Positions 46,676 to 55,936 are shown, counted from the stretch's first letter. The stretch: 64,000 bases of DNA from Leeuwenhoekiella parthenopeia (GCF_020782115.1 NZ_JAJGMW010000006.1:113190-177189); one strand, 5' to 3'. Program-made: numbers and translations. Notes: a model not told the origin generated them from the letters alone.

Positions 46676-47623
46676 ATGCAGCTATCGGTAGTTATACCCC
46701 TTCTTAATGAACAGGAGTCTCTACAGGAGCTTTACGACTGGCTTACCGCTGTACTCGTTAAAGAACAACTTTCTTACGAGCTGGTCTTTATAGATGATGG
46801 CAGTACAGACGGTTCCTGGAATACCATAGCACAATTGTCAAACCTCGATAAACGGGTTAAAGGAATACGTTTCAACCGAAACTTTGGTAAAAGCCAGGCT
46901 TTAAACGCAGGCTTCCTGGCCGCTGAGGGCGATGTTGTAATTACTATGGATGCAGATTTACAGGACAGCCCTGATGAAATTCCCGAATTATACCGCCTCA
47001 TTACCGAAGAAGATTTTGACCTCGTCTCTGGCTGGAAAAAGAAACGATACGATTCGGTAATTTCTAAAAATCTGCCGTCTAAGCTTTTTAATGCTGCTGC
47101 CCGCAAAACAAGCGGACTCCAGTTACACGATTTCAACTGCGGTCTCAAGGCTTATAAAAGTGAGGTAATTAAAACCATCGACGTATATGGCGATATGCAC
47201 CGTTACATTCCGCTATTGGCTAAAAATGCAGGCTTTTACAACATAACCGAAAAGCCGGTACAGCATCAGGCCCGTAAATATGGGGAAACCAAATTTGGCG
47301 CAGATCGTTTTATAAAAGGCTTCCTCGACCTCATAAGCATCTGGTTTATCACGCATTTTGCCAAAAGACCCATGCACCTTTTTGGAACATTAGGAGTCAT
47401 TATGTTTATCCTTGGCGGCTCATTTGCCGCGTATCTGGGCATAGACAAATTATTTATCAACCCAACTGCACGCCTGTTAACACAGCGCCCGCAATTCTAC
47501 CTCTCGATCACCAGCATGATTATCGGAGTACAATTGTTCATCGCGGGTTTTATTGGTGAACTCATTCAACGTTCACAAAACAACAGTCCGCGCTACATAA
47601 TCAGAGATAAAAAAGGGTTTTAA
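46676..47623 (+). CDS. polyprenyl-phosphate glycosyltransferase, DPM1/GtrB-like (GT2)
   Basis: The 315-aa protein begins LSVVIPLLNEQESL, with VFIDDGSTDGSW and the metal-binding DAD of TMDADLQDSPDE, then NCGLKAYKSEV. Two C-terminal helices at about 235-260 and 278-300 match the GtrB/DPM1-like layout of enzymes that charge undecaprenyl phosphate with a sugar. The sugar is unknown. It is coupled in position to DUF4199 (6-base gap). Confidence 0.92.
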   Translation: MQLSVVIPLLNEQESLQELYDWLTAVLVKEQLSYELVFIDDGSTDGSWNTIAQLSNLDKRVKGIRFNRNFGKSQALNAGFLAAEGDVVITMDADLQDSPDEIPELYRLITEEDFDLVSGWKKKRYDSVISKNLPSKLFNAAARKTSGLQLHDFNCGLKAYKSEVIKTIDVYGDMHRYIPLLAKNAGFYNITEKPVQHQARKYGETKFGADRFIKGFLDLISIWFITHFAKRPMHLFGTLGVIMFILGGSFAAYLGIDKLFINPTARLLTQRPQFYLSITSMIIGVQLFIAGFIGELIQRSQNNSPRYIIRDKKGF

Positions 47624-47740
47624 TCAACTTTTACTCAATCATTGAAATTAAAACAATTCAAATATTATCCCTTTAAAAATACAAACCCATTTATTCGTTC
47701 CCGGGTTTGCTGCGAAATAGTTTACTTAAACCGAAATGTC

Positions 47741-47748
47741 TATTTTTG
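47741..47748 (+). promoter_or_regulatory. -7 element of the phosphosugar mutase gene
   Basis: TATTTTTG, exact match, 24 bases before the ATG at 47773; this supports 47773 over the earlier in-frame ATG at 47707. No TTG at -33. Confidence 0.5.
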
Positions 47749-47772
47749 ACTTTCAAAATCGAATTTAAAATT

Positions 47773-49491
47773 ATGAACGCCGAAATACGAGAAAAAGCCG
47801 AAGCCTGGTTATCCCCTACTTTTGACAACACCACACAGGAAGCCGTCAAAAAAATGATGAATGACAACCCGGAAGAACTCAATGAAAGTTTTTACAAAAA
47901 CCTCGAGTTTGGAACCGGTGGAATGCGAGGCATAATGGGTGTTGGTACCAATCGTATCAACAAATATACGCTGGGCAAAAACACACAGGGCCTTTCCGAT
48001 TATCTAAAGAAATCCTTCCCTGGAGAGACCGTAAAAGTTGCTATCGCTTACGACTGCAGAAACAACAGTAAAGAGCTGGCTCAAGTGGTTGCAGATGTAT
48101 TTTCGGCAAATGACATTAAAGTATTCTTGTTCAGCGATCTGCGCCCTACTCCAGAACTCAGTTTTGCGGTTAAACATTTAGACTGCCATTGCGGTATCGT
48201 ACTAACAGCCAGTCACAACCCGCCGGAATATAACGGGTATAAGGTTTACTGGCAGGACGGTGGTCAGCTTGTACCGCCCCAGGATTCTGAGATTGTTAAA
48301 GTAATTGAGTCTCTGGATTATGATGCTGTTAATTTTTCTGCGAAAAAAGAACACATCACCTATATTGATAAAGATGTAGATCAGGCGTTTATCGAAGCTT
48401 CCCTGGCTAACGGAAGCTTTTCGGAACTGGCAAAACACCGCGATGATGTAACCATCGTATTTACTCCGCTTCACGGTACTTCGGTAACTATTATTCCCGA
48501 TGTTCTTGCACAGGCCGGATATAAAAACGTACACGTTGTTGAAGAGCAGCGTAAACCCGACGGAAATTTCCCTACCGTAAAATCACCCAACCCGGAGGAA
48601 CCGGAAGCCCTTAAAATGGCCCTTGATCTTGCCGAAGAAAAAAATGCCGATATCGTAATTGGTACCGATCCTGATTGCGATCGTCTGGGTATTGCAGTGC
48701 GGGATAATTCCGGAAAACTGGTTTTGCTTAACGGAAACCAGACTATGGTTGTGATGACCGACTTCTTATTGAAACGCTACTTTGACCAGAATACACCTAA
48801 GGGTAATGAATTTATTGGTTCGACCATTGTTTCTACCCCAATGATGGAGGTTCTTGCCAAATCGTATGATCTGGAATGCAAACTGGGCCTTACCGGTTTT
48901 AAATGGATTGCCAAGATGATTAAAGATCATCCGAAACAGCATTTTATAGGTGGTGGTGAAGAAAGCTTCGGTTATATGGTAGGTGACTTTGTACGGGATA
49001 AAGATGCGGTAACCGCTACCCTGCTTGCTTGTGAGATTGTAACACAGGCAAAAAGTGAAGGTTCTTCCTTCTACAAAAAACTACAGGATTTGTATGTAAA
49101 ACACGGCTTTTACAAAGAAGATCTGACCTCTTTGGTTAAAAAAGGAATTTCGGGTGCCGAAGAAATCAAGCAAATTATGATTGACCTTCGTGAAAACCCG
49201 CTAAGTACGGTAAATGGCGAGCGTGTGGTGCAAATTGACGATTATGCGTCTTCCAAATCGCTTAAAATATCAACCGGAGAGTCCTCATCTATTGATATCC
49301 CGAAATCTAACGTGCTGATTTACCATACAGATCAGGGTTCGCGCATAGCTGCCAGACCAAGTGGTACCGAGCCCAAGATTAAATTTTACATCAGTGTACA
49401 CGAGCCTGCTAAAGATTTAGAAAGTTTGCCGCAGGTGGAACAAAAACTCGATCAAAAAATAGCGGGAATACGCAAAGACCTGGGTCTTTAA
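47773..49491 (+). CDS. phosphoglucomutase/phosphomannomutase-family enzyme
   Basis: The 572-aa alpha-D-phosphohexomutase carries the active-site phosphoserine in LTASHNPPEYNGYK, the metal loop GTDPDCDRLG, the sugar-binding GGGEESFGYMVGD and the phosphate loop RPSGTEPKIKFYI. The size and the opening (AWLSPTFDNTTQEAV, FGTGGMRG) match the long PgcA/PGM2 branch used in Bacteroidota. Substrate (glucose- or mannose-phosphate) is not certain. The next gene is the ABC exporter, after a 76-base gap with a hairpin. Confidence 0.95.
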   Translation: MNAEIREKAEAWLSPTFDNTTQEAVKKMMNDNPEELNESFYKNLEFGTGGMRGIMGVGTNRINKYTLGKNTQGLSDYLKKSFPGETVKVAIAYDCRNNSKELAQVVADVFSANDIKVFLFSDLRPTPELSFAVKHLDCHCGIVLTASHNPPEYNGYKVYWQDGGQLVPPQDSEIVKVIESLDYDAVNFSAKKEHITYIDKDVDQAFIEASLANGSFSELAKHRDDVTIVFTPLHGTSVTIIPDVLAQAGYKNVHVVEEQRKPDGNFPTVKSPNPEEPEALKMALDLAEEKNADIVIGTDPDCDRLGIAVRDNSGKLVLLNGNQTMVVMTDFLLKRYFDQNTPKGNEFIGSTIVSTPMMEVLAKSYDLECKLGLTGFKWIAKMIKDHPKQHFIGGGEESFGYMVGDFVRDKDAVTATLLACEIVTQAKSEGSSFYKKLQDLYVKHGFYKEDLTSLVKKGISGAEEIKQIMIDLRENPLSTVNGERVVQIDDYASSKSLKISTGESSSIDIPKSNVLIYHTDQGSRIAARPSGTEPKIKFYISVHEPAKDLESLPQVEQKLDQKIAGIRKDLGL

Positions 49492-49518
49492 ACGTGATCT
49501 AAGCTAAAACGCAACACC

Positions 49519-49542
49519 TATCCCCGATTTGTTTCGGGGATA
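49519..49542. repeat. 9-bp hairpin between mutase and ABC exporter
   Basis: TATCCCCGA (49519-49527) and TCGGGGATA (49534-49542) are perfect complements around a 6-base T-rich loop. There is no T-tract after it, so it may be an attenuator or mRNA-stability element rather than a classical terminator. Confidence 0.6.
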
Positions 49543-49567
49543 CGTATATAAACCGATTACGGTTCTT

Positions 49568-51391
49568 ATGAATTATTTTAAACAAATCATACAATTTGCT
49601 AAGCCTTATAAGCAGTATGCAGTGTACAATATAGTTTGTAACATTTTGTATGCACTCTTTAGCACGCTGTCTTTTTTGGCGCTTATACCTGTAATCGAAA
49701 TCCTATTTGATAAAAGTAAACGGATTACCGAATTACCGGTTTGGAAAGGCTGGAGAGGATTTACAAATTACGCAACAGATTATTTTTACTATCAGGTAAG
49801 CTCCAGGGTTTCAGAAAACGAACTCTCGGCACTGGTATTTATTTGCGGGATTGTTGTAATCCTGTTTTTTCTAAAAAATATTTTTGGATACCTCGCTACC
49901 TTCTTCATTACCTTTTTAAGAAATGGGGTGATGCGGGACTTACGGGATAAGATCTACGATAAGTTGATTGAACTTCCGGTTGCCTATTTTTCAGAAAAGC
50001 GGAAAGGAGATACAATTTCTAGGATAACTGCAGACGTAAATGAAGTCGAACGTTCGTTCCTTTCTATACTTGAAATGGTAGTAAGAGAACCGCTTACCAT
50101 TATTTTCACTATCGGGGCGATGTTAGTAATTAGTGTTAAACTTACCATCTTCGTTTTTGTGTTTTTACCTATATCGGGGATGATCATATCCCGAATTGGG
50201 AAGTCATTAAAAAAACAATCCCATAAGGCACAGGAAGAAAACGGGGCTTTTTTATCAATTGTAGAAGAAACCCTTTCCAGCCTTAAAATCATTAAAGGTT
50301 TTAATGGCGAAGATCAATTCCGAAAGAAATTCAGGGATAGCACCACTCGCTTAAATACCATTTTAAATACACTCATCAACCGGCAAAACCTGGCCTCACC
50401 CGCCAGTGAATTTCTGGGTGTATTTGTGATTGTAGTGATTTTGTGGTTTGGGGGCCAAATGGTTTTAGTCGAAGGATCGCTTCCTGCAGCTCAGTTTATT
50501 GCATTTCTGGGTCTTTCCTATCAAATATTAACTCCCGCAAAGCAAATCAGTAAAGCTTCGTATAGTGTCAAACGCGGTAATGCAGCAGCTGAGCGTATTC
50601 TTTCGATTTTGAATACCGAAACCACTATTAAAGACAAACCCGACGCAATTGAAGCCGCCGAGTTTAAAGAAGCATTGACGATTGAAAATATTTCATTTAG
50701 TTATGAGGATGAAAAAGTCCTGAAAAACTTTTCAGTAAAAGTCGAAAAAGGACAAACCGTTGCCCTGGTAGGACAAAGCGGAAGTGGTAAGAGTACAATC
50801 GCCAATCTCGTCACCCGTTTTTATGATGTAGATTCCGGCGCGATTAAATTAGACGGTATAGACCTGAGGGATTTGACTAAAAAATCGGTACGTGCGCAAA
50901 TGGGACTGGTTACTCAGGACTCGATTTTGTTTAATGATACCGTGCGCAACAACATTTTGCTTGGCAAACCCAACGCGACCGATGAAGAAGTTATTGACGC
51001 TCTGAAAATTGCCAATGCCTGGGAATTTGTTAGTGAGCTTCCGCTAAAGCTGGATACTAATATTGGAGACAGCGGAAACAAGCTAAGCGGTGGTCAAAAA
51101 CAACGCCTTTCGATCGCTCGTGCCGTCCTTAAGAATCCGCCAATTATGATTCTGGACGAGGCCACTTCGGCTTTAGATACCGAAAGTGAACGTTTGGTAC
51201 AAAAAGCCTTGGAGAATATGATGATGAACCGTACTTCGATCGTAATCGCACACCGGCTTTCAACCATTCAAAATGCAGATCTGATCATTGTGATGCAGCG
51301 CGGTAAGATTGTAGAACAAGGCAAACATCAGGAACTTCTTGCAGCTAACGGGACCTATAAAAAACTGGTTGAAATGCAGTCTTTTGAATAG
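49568..51391 (+). CDS. MsbA-like ABC exporter, fused permease and ATPase
   Basis: The 607-aa half-transporter starts at ATG 49568 (MNYFKQIIQFAKPYK). Six helices form the ABC type-1 permease (about 15-330). The ATPase domain carries Walker A GQSGSGKST, Q-loop VTQDS, signature LSGGQKQRLSIARA and Walker B IMILDEATSALD, then AHRLST. It would work as a homodimer in the inner membrane; lipid or lipid-linked export is the family's usual role. A terminator follows. Confidence 0.94.
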   Translation: MNYFKQIIQFAKPYKQYAVYNIVCNILYALFSTLSFLALIPVIEILFDKSKRITELPVWKGWRGFTNYATDYFYYQVSSRVSENELSALVFICGIVVILFFLKNIFGYLATFFITFLRNGVMRDLRDKIYDKLIELPVAYFSEKRKGDTISRITADVNEVERSFLSILEMVVREPLTIIFTIGAMLVISVKLTIFVFVFLPISGMIISRIGKSLKKQSHKAQEENGAFLSIVEETLSSLKIIKGFNGEDQFRKKFRDSTTRLNTILNTLINRQNLASPASEFLGVFVIVVILWFGGQMVLVEGSLPAAQFIAFLGLSYQILTPAKQISKASYSVKRGNAAAERILSILNTETTIKDKPDAIEAAEFKEALTIENISFSYEDEKVLKNFSVKVEKGQTVALVGQSGSGKSTIANLVTRFYDVDSGAIKLDGIDLRDLTKKSVRAQMGLVTQDSILFNDTVRNNILLGKPNATDEEVIDALKIANAWEFVSELPLKLDTNIGDSGNKLSGGQKQRLSIARAVLKNPPIMILDEATSALDTESERLVQKALENMMMNRTSIVIAHRLSTIQNADLIIVMQRGKIVEQGKHQELLAANGTYKKLVEMQSFE

Positions 51392-51833
51392 ACTATAAAA
51401 ACTACTGATTCGCGATCAGGACCACTACACAATTGACGAACTGTTCTAGCCTTTAAAGAATCCCAATAAAAAAATCCACACGCTTTACGATGTGGATTTT
51501 TTTATTGTTGTTGACCGTAAGCTTTGGCTGTTGGGTAAAATGCGGGGTGAAAAACTACTTTTTAATTTGGGACAAAAAAGGAATTAAACAATTATAATCG
51601 TGTCAACAACAGTGTCTAAACTTTCAACGAAGTCAAAGATAATCTGAAAATCCTAAAAATCAAAGACTAATTGCACTTTAACTAATATTATTGCATTTAA
51701 TCGTTTGTTTGAGTGTGAAGAAAGGATTTACATCCAACCTAAAAAGAAGCAGATTAAGAGTATTCTTGCTAACTTTAATCAATAGATTAAACCTTTTTTA
51801 AAATTCAAAGTCCAAAGAAGTAGAATTTCAGAA
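51392..51833. other. 442-base intergenic region upstream of the ECF sigma gene
   Basis: Apart from the terminator at 51468-51503, I saw no gene and no full -33/-7 pair. The stretch is AT-rich with two near copies of ATTGCANTTTAA (about 51670-51702). A self-regulated ECF-type promoter could lie here but I could not define one. Confidence 0.5.
51468..51503 (+). terminator. intrinsic terminator of the ABC exporter
   Basis: AAAAAAATCCACA (51468-51480) pairs with TGTGGATTTTTTT (51491-51503), with a 10-base loop that can pair further by CG/CG. Confidence 0.9.
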
Positions 51834-52352
51834 TTGAGTAAAACCGCTACATATCCTACAGACCTCAAATTTGAGGATTTGGTAACCGAGTACAAAGAGC
51901 GTTTGTACTGGCATATACGGCGTATGGTGGTTTCGCACGATGATGCTGACGACGTTTTACAAAACACCTTCATCAAGGTTTATAAAAATCTGGATGGTTT
52001 TAATGGCGAAAGTCAAATTTACACATGGCTCTACCGCATTGCGACTAATGAAAGTATAACCTTCATAAATAAAAGAAACCGCCGGGCCAGTGTGGGCAGT
52101 GAAGAATTGCAAAGCGCTATTGTAAACAACCTGGCCAGTGATCCCTATTTCAACGGAGACGAAGCTCAGGCCAAATTGCATCAGGCTCTGGATACGCTTC
52201 CGGCAAAACAGAAACAGGTTTTTGTGATGAAGTATTTTGATGAATTACAATACAATGAAATTTCTGAAATACTAGGCACATCTGAAGGTGCCCTGAAAGC
52301 CAGTTACCATCACGCGGTAAAAAAAATAACCGACTTTGTAACAAGTCATTAA
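51834..52352 (+). CDS. ECF-type RNA polymerase sigma factor
   Basis: The 172-aa sigma factor has region 2 (VTEYKERLYWHIRRMVVSHDDADDVLQNTFIKVYKNL) and region 4 (LDTLPAKQKQVFVMKYFDELQYNEISEILGTSEGALKASYHHAVKKI) and no regions 1 or 3. TTG at 51834 is the only start before the first in-frame Met, which lies in region 2. It is 31 bases upstream of a probable anti-sigma gene and then a periplasmic sensor gene, forming a three-gene signalling unit. Confidence 0.94.
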   Translation: MSKTATYPTDLKFEDLVTEYKERLYWHIRRMVVSHDDADDVLQNTFIKVYKNLDGFNGESQIYTWLYRIATNESITFINKRNRRASVGSEELQSAIVNNLASDPYFNGDEAQAKLHQALDTLPAKQKQVFVMKYFDELQYNEISEILGTSEGALKASYHHAVKKITDFVTSH

Positions 52353-52383
52353 ACCTTCAGGATTTTTAAAAGTCAAAAAGACA

Positions 52384-52884
52384 ATGAATACCAACGATAA
52401 ACATATACCCGGAGATTTCAAGTTGCCCGAAAATTATTTTGAGCAGTTTCAAGACCGTCTGTATACCGAGCTCAAATTTCGGGAGCTGTATCCTGACAAT
52501 CAGGATGGCTTTACGGTTCCTGATGGCTATTTTGATCAGGTTGAGACTTCAATTTTAGCCAAAACCACTAGAGAGCCAAAGGTTATTTCATTAAACTATA
52601 GAAAATTTGCTGCGGCTGTTGCAACTATCGCCGCACTTTTCGCTTTGCTCTTTTATGCGGTAAAACCTAATGCAAATGACGCCGGTTTTGAAGGTCTAAG
52701 TTTAAGCAGTCTCGAAAATTATCTGGTAGAACAAGATCGCATTCAGGACTTCTTTTCTGATGAAGAATTAAACAGCATTGAAGCAAATACCTCTTTTTTT
52801 AATGACGACCATCTTAGTGATGAAGTGATTCTTGAATATGTGGATCAGGATGTTATTGAATATGCTTTGAATACAGACGATTAA
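52384..52884 (+). CDS. probable anti-sigma factor with one membrane helix
   Basis: A 166-aa protein with a cytosolic N-terminus and one transmembrane helix at about 79-97 (FAAAVATIAALFALLFYAV), followed by an acidic periplasmic domain. The N-terminal part repeats a short motif, LPENYFEQFQDRLYTELK and VPDGYFDQVETSILAK, which recurs in Flavobacteriaceae proteins next to ECF sigma genes. It lacks a clear zinc-type anti-sigma motif. Anti-sigma function is inferred from topology and gene order. Confidence 0.7.
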   Translation: MNTNDKHIPGDFKLPENYFEQFQDRLYTELKFRELYPDNQDGFTVPDGYFDQVETSILAKTTREPKVISLNYRKFAAAVATIAALFALLFYAVKPNANDAGFEGLSLSSLENYLVEQDRIQDFFSDEELNSIEANTSFFNDDHLSDEVILEYVDQDVIEYALNTDD

Positions 52885-52904
52885 TTTCAACTCTAAAAAT
52901 TACT

Positions 52905-53348
52905 ATGAAAAAGTTTATAACTATACTCGTGCTGCTGGTTTGCCTGGCTTCTTATAGTCAGGATGGCGACAGACACGAACGCATAAAAGCCCTTAAAGTT
53001 CCTTTTATAACTGAAGAACTGGAGTTAACTCCTTCAGAGGCCGAAAAATTCTGGCCTATTTACAACAGTTACGACAAACGCATGCACGACTTGCGGGAGC
53101 GTGAGCGGGATTTATTTAAAGAAAAGTTTTCCCGTTCAGGGTCTAAAAACAAACTGAGTGATGCTCAGGCACAAACCCTTATTGAAAAATACAACGCGCT
53201 TCAAAAAGAAAAATACCAGGTTGAAAGCGAAATGCTTAGAGACTTAACCCAAAAATTACCTGCCTCTAAAATGGTTTTTCTCCCGGAAGTAGAACGCAAT
53301 TTCGGGCGGAAGCTCTGGGAAGAATACAAGAAAAGAAAAAATGAATAA
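52905..53348 (+). CDS. exported CpxP/Spy-like sensor protein of the ECF unit
   Basis: The 147-aa protein has a signal peptide (about 1-19, ending ASYSQ). The mature part is helical and highly charged, with the EELELTPSEAEKFWPIYNSYDKRMHDLRE segment that resembles the LTxxQ repeats of Spy/CpxP chaperones. Such proteins are labelled 'sensor of ECF-type sigma factor' in flavobacteria. It probably senses misfolded envelope protein and feeds into the anti-sigma factor; this is inference. Confidence 0.78.
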   Translation: MKKFITILVLLVCLASYSQDGDRHERIKALKVPFITEELELTPSEAEKFWPIYNSYDKRMHDLRERERDLFKEKFSRSGSKNKLSDAQAQTLIEKYNALQKEKYQVESEMLRDLTQKLPASKMVFLPEVERNFGRKLWEEYKKRKNE

Positions 53349-53352
53349 GTAT

Positions 53353-53389
53353 AAAAAGCGGCTGTTTTGAGGAACAGCCGCTTTTTTTT
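53353..53389. terminator. bidirectional terminator, ECF unit / BNR lipoprotein
   Basis: AAAAAGCGGCTGTT (53353-53366) and AACAGCCGCTTTTT (53373-53386) pair perfectly; the T-tract runs to 53389 and reaches the stop codon of the converging gene. Confidence 0.9.
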
Positions 53390-54437
53390 ATCGCTTGAAT
53401 TTCAATTTTGCAACCCTGTTAGTCCCGGCGGCATAAGCCGTTGAGTCGTTTAAAAACCGAACGGTAAAAAAGCCTTCATCGCTCAGGTGCTTCCAGGTTG
53501 CTCCCTGATCTGCAGAATAATCAATCCCTTCAAAACCTATTGCAACCAGCCCCTTTCCGGCGCTTCCGGGTACAAACCGAACACAACTTCGGTAACCGGG
53601 GTTTTGATTATCGCCTACCAGCTCCCAGGTTTTACCGCCATCAAGCGTCAACGCTTTTACCGCTTTATTAGCTTCGGCATTGCTGTAATCGCCACCTACG
53701 ATAAAACCCATCTTTTCATCATAAAAATCAATGGAATAACCTCCGGTTGTAGGGGTACCCTGTATGAGAGGCGTTTCAAAAACCTCCCAGGTTTTTCCTT
53801 TATCTGCGGTGTGTAAGACGCGCGATTTCATTCCGCCGGTAATAATCCAGGCGTGATCCCCGTACACTTTTATGTTGCTGTTGCTGGCTGCAAAAGCGGC
53901 CTCCCCCTCTACTGCTTCCGGCAACAGATCGCAGCTTAATTTGTTCCATGACTTGCCGCCATCACGGGTTATGATAACCGAAATACACGAATCGGTTGGA
54001 TCACCCATCGCAATTCCCTCCTGGTCATTCCAAAACGTCATCGAGTCATAAAAAGCTTTGGGATCGTCTTCTTTATAGACCACTTCCATCCTACCCGTAT
54101 CACCTGTTTTATAAAGCAGCGCAGGGCTTTCAATACTCAACATAAAGAAATCCTGAGTCGTGTGAGCTACTGCCCTAAAGTTTGGTGTGGTCGAATCGTA
54201 GGTAATGACACCGGTATTCCAGGTTTCTGTCTGAGGGTTGAATAAACCGTATTTGCCCATAGTCCCCGCAAAAGCAAGGCTTCCGTCAGCAAGGATCTCA
54301 ATCGCCCGTATACTTACCGAATCACTAAAAATAGGTTCAATCGCTACAGATTGTATGGGTCCGGCCTCCCGCTTTTCTTCCGTTTGCTTACAGCTTGAAA
54401 AGGCCAGAATAAGAAAAAGTACTGCTATTAGTCGCAT
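53388..54437 (-). CDS. BNR/Ycf48-like beta-propeller lipoprotein
   Basis: The 349-aa protein has a lipoprotein signal ending FSSCK (lipobox Cys about 16). The mature part has BNR-type repeats with Asp-box elements: ITRDGGKSWNKL, TADKGKTWEVF, TLDGGKTWELV and YSADQGATWKHL. This fits a sialidase-like or photosystem II stability factor-like beta-propeller. It lacks the arginine triad and catalytic Tyr pattern of true sialidases as far as I can see. Its ligand is unknown. It is divergent from the RsmB-like gene. Confidence 0.85.
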   Translation of the reverse strand: MRLIAVLFLILAFSSCKQTEEKREAGPIQSVAIEPIFSDSVSIRAIEILADGSLAFAGTMGKYGLFNPQTETWNTGVITYDSTTPNFRAVAHTTQDFFMLSIESPALLYKTGDTGRMEVVYKEDDPKAFYDSMTFWNDQEGIAMGDPTDSCISVIITRDGGKSWNKLSCDLLPEAVEGEAAFAASNSNIKVYGDHAWIITGGMKSRVLHTADKGKTWEVFETPLIQGTPTTGGYSIDFYDEKMGFIVGGDYSNAEANKAVKALTLDGGKTWELVGDNQNPGYRSCVRFVPGSAGKGLVAIGFEGIDYSADQGATWKHLSDEGFFTVRFLNDSTAYAAGTNRVAKLKFKR

Positions 54438-54482
54438 AATCTAAAATTTCGCCCAATTTAAAACTATTCCTTTTGAAACCTG

Positions 54483-54490
54483 TACCTTTG
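54483..54490 (+). promoter_or_regulatory. -7 element of the RsmB-like gene
   Basis: TACCTTTG, exact TAnnTTTG match, 22 bases before the ATG. No TTG at the right spacing. Confidence 0.5.
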
Positions 54491-54512
54491 CGGGCATTTT
54501 AAAACAAAACGT

Positions 54513-55733
54513 ATGCGTTTACACCGCAATCTGGTCTTTGCCGTAATTGATGGACTGATCGAAATATTTAATGAAGGAGGCTATGCCGATAAGGTAATCG
54601 CAAAACAACTGAAACGCGACAAACGCTGGGGCTCCCGCGACCGCAGTTTTGTAGCCGAAACTACCTACGACATTGTACGCTGGAAACGCCTGTACGCTGC
54701 TATTGCAGATGTGGGCGAACCCTTTGAACGCAAAGACCTCTGGCGCCTGTTTGCCGTTTGGTGTACGCTGCGCGGAATAAAATTACCGGACTGGCCACAG
54801 TTTGAAGAAACGCCTACCCGTCGCATCAAAGGTAAGTTTGACGAATTTTCAAACATCAGAAAATTACGGGAGTCTATTCCCGATTGGCTTGATGAATTGG
54901 GCGAAAAAGAATTAGGTGAAAAATGGGATGCAGAGATCGCTGCGCTAAACAAGCAGGCACCGGTGATTTTACGCGTAAATCGCCTGAAAACCAATATTGG
55001 TGAACTTCAGCAAAAACTGGTTGAAGAAGGTCACGAGACCGAAAACCTCAAGGCCTACAAAGATGCCTTACAATTGCAGGAACGCGCTAATGTTTTTACC
55101 ACTCAGGCTTTTAAAGACGGTCTGTTTGAAGTGCAGGATGCTTCCTCACAACTGGTTGCTCCCTATCTGGGTGTAGAACCGGGAATGCGGGTGATTGATG
55201 CCTGCGCCGGTGCCGGCGGTAAAGCCTTGCACCTGGCTGCCGAGATGGATAATAAAGGGCAATTGATTGCGCTTGACATTTATGCCAATAAATTAAAAGA
55301 ATTGAAGCGCAGGGCCCGTCGCGCCGGAGCTTTCAACATTGAAACCCGCGCGATAGACAGCACCAAGGTTATCAAAAAACTGCACAACTCGGCAGATCGC
55401 GTATTGCTCGATGCACCCTGTACCGGACTGGGCGTTTTGAGCCGTAACCCTGATGCCAAGTGGAAATTACAGCCGGATTTTGTTGCAAAAATTCAGGAAA
55501 CGCAGCAGACTATTTTAAGAGATTACTCCAGAATGGTTAAGCCGGGCGGAAAAATGGTATATGCCACCTGCTCTATACTTCCTTCCGAAAATCAGGAACA
55601 GGTCAAAAAATTCCTGAAAAGCGAGGAAGGCAAGAACTTCAGTATCGAGAAACAACAGACCGTACTTTCAAGCGAAAGCGGCTATGACGGCTTCTATATG
55701 TGCCTGATGGTTAAGAAGGACGAAAAGAAATAA
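54513..55733 (+). CDS. RsmB/NOP-family RNA cytosine-C5 methyltransferase
   Basis: The 406-aa SAM-dependent enzyme has an N-terminal helical region (1-150) like NusB/RsmB and a catalytic domain with VIDACAGAGGKALHLA, the DAPCTGLGVLSRNPDAKWK motif (first catalytic Cys) and ATCSILPSENQEQV (second Cys). The likely target is rRNA m5C, but RsmB and RsmF types cannot be separated from this alone. A strong terminator follows, then the 66-bp palindrome. Confidence 0.93.
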   Translation: MRLHRNLVFAVIDGLIEIFNEGGYADKVIAKQLKRDKRWGSRDRSFVAETTYDIVRWKRLYAAIADVGEPFERKDLWRLFAVWCTLRGIKLPDWPQFEETPTRRIKGKFDEFSNIRKLRESIPDWLDELGEKELGEKWDAEIAALNKQAPVILRVNRLKTNIGELQQKLVEEGHETENLKAYKDALQLQERANVFTTQAFKDGLFEVQDASSQLVAPYLGVEPGMRVIDACAGAGGKALHLAAEMDNKGQLIALDIYANKLKELKRRARRAGAFNIETRAIDSTKVIKKLHNSADRVLLDAPCTGLGVLSRNPDAKWKLQPDFVAKIQETQQTILRDYSRMVKPGGKMVYATCSILPSENQEQVKKFLKSEEGKNFSIEKQQTVLSSESGYDGFYMCLMVKKDEKK

Positions 55734-55754
55734 GCTATTTATTAAACAGATTTT

Positions 55755-55792
55755 AAACCTCACAGGTCTCCAGTACCTGTGAGGTTTTTCTT
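55755..55792 (+). terminator. intrinsic terminator of the RsmB-like gene
   Basis: AAACCTCACAGGT (55755-55767) pairs with ACCTGTGAGGTTT (55775-55787); a T-rich tail follows. Confidence 0.9.
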
Positions 55793-55802
55793 TTCTATAG
55801 CG

Positions 55803-55868
55803 GGTAACCGGCGGCTGAGTAAATTTAAAAACCCTTGGTTTTTAAATTTATATCGAAGCCCGGTTATC
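55803..55868. repeat. 66-bp near-palindrome upstream of purL, MITE- or REP-like
   Basis: The inner hairpin has a perfect 13-bp stem (AAATTTAAAAACC, 55821-55833; complement 55837-55849) with a CTT loop. An outer 9-bp stem pairs GGTAACCGG (55803-55811) with CCGGTTATC (55860-55868), with one G-T pair. It lies after a terminator and before the purL promoter, so it is outside both predicted transcripts. Confidence 0.65.
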
Positions 55869-55936
55869 AACAAAAAACGATGATTTTCTGTTGATTTTGT
55901 TTCGGTTTTAGGGCCAAATAAAAAAACAAAAAAGCC

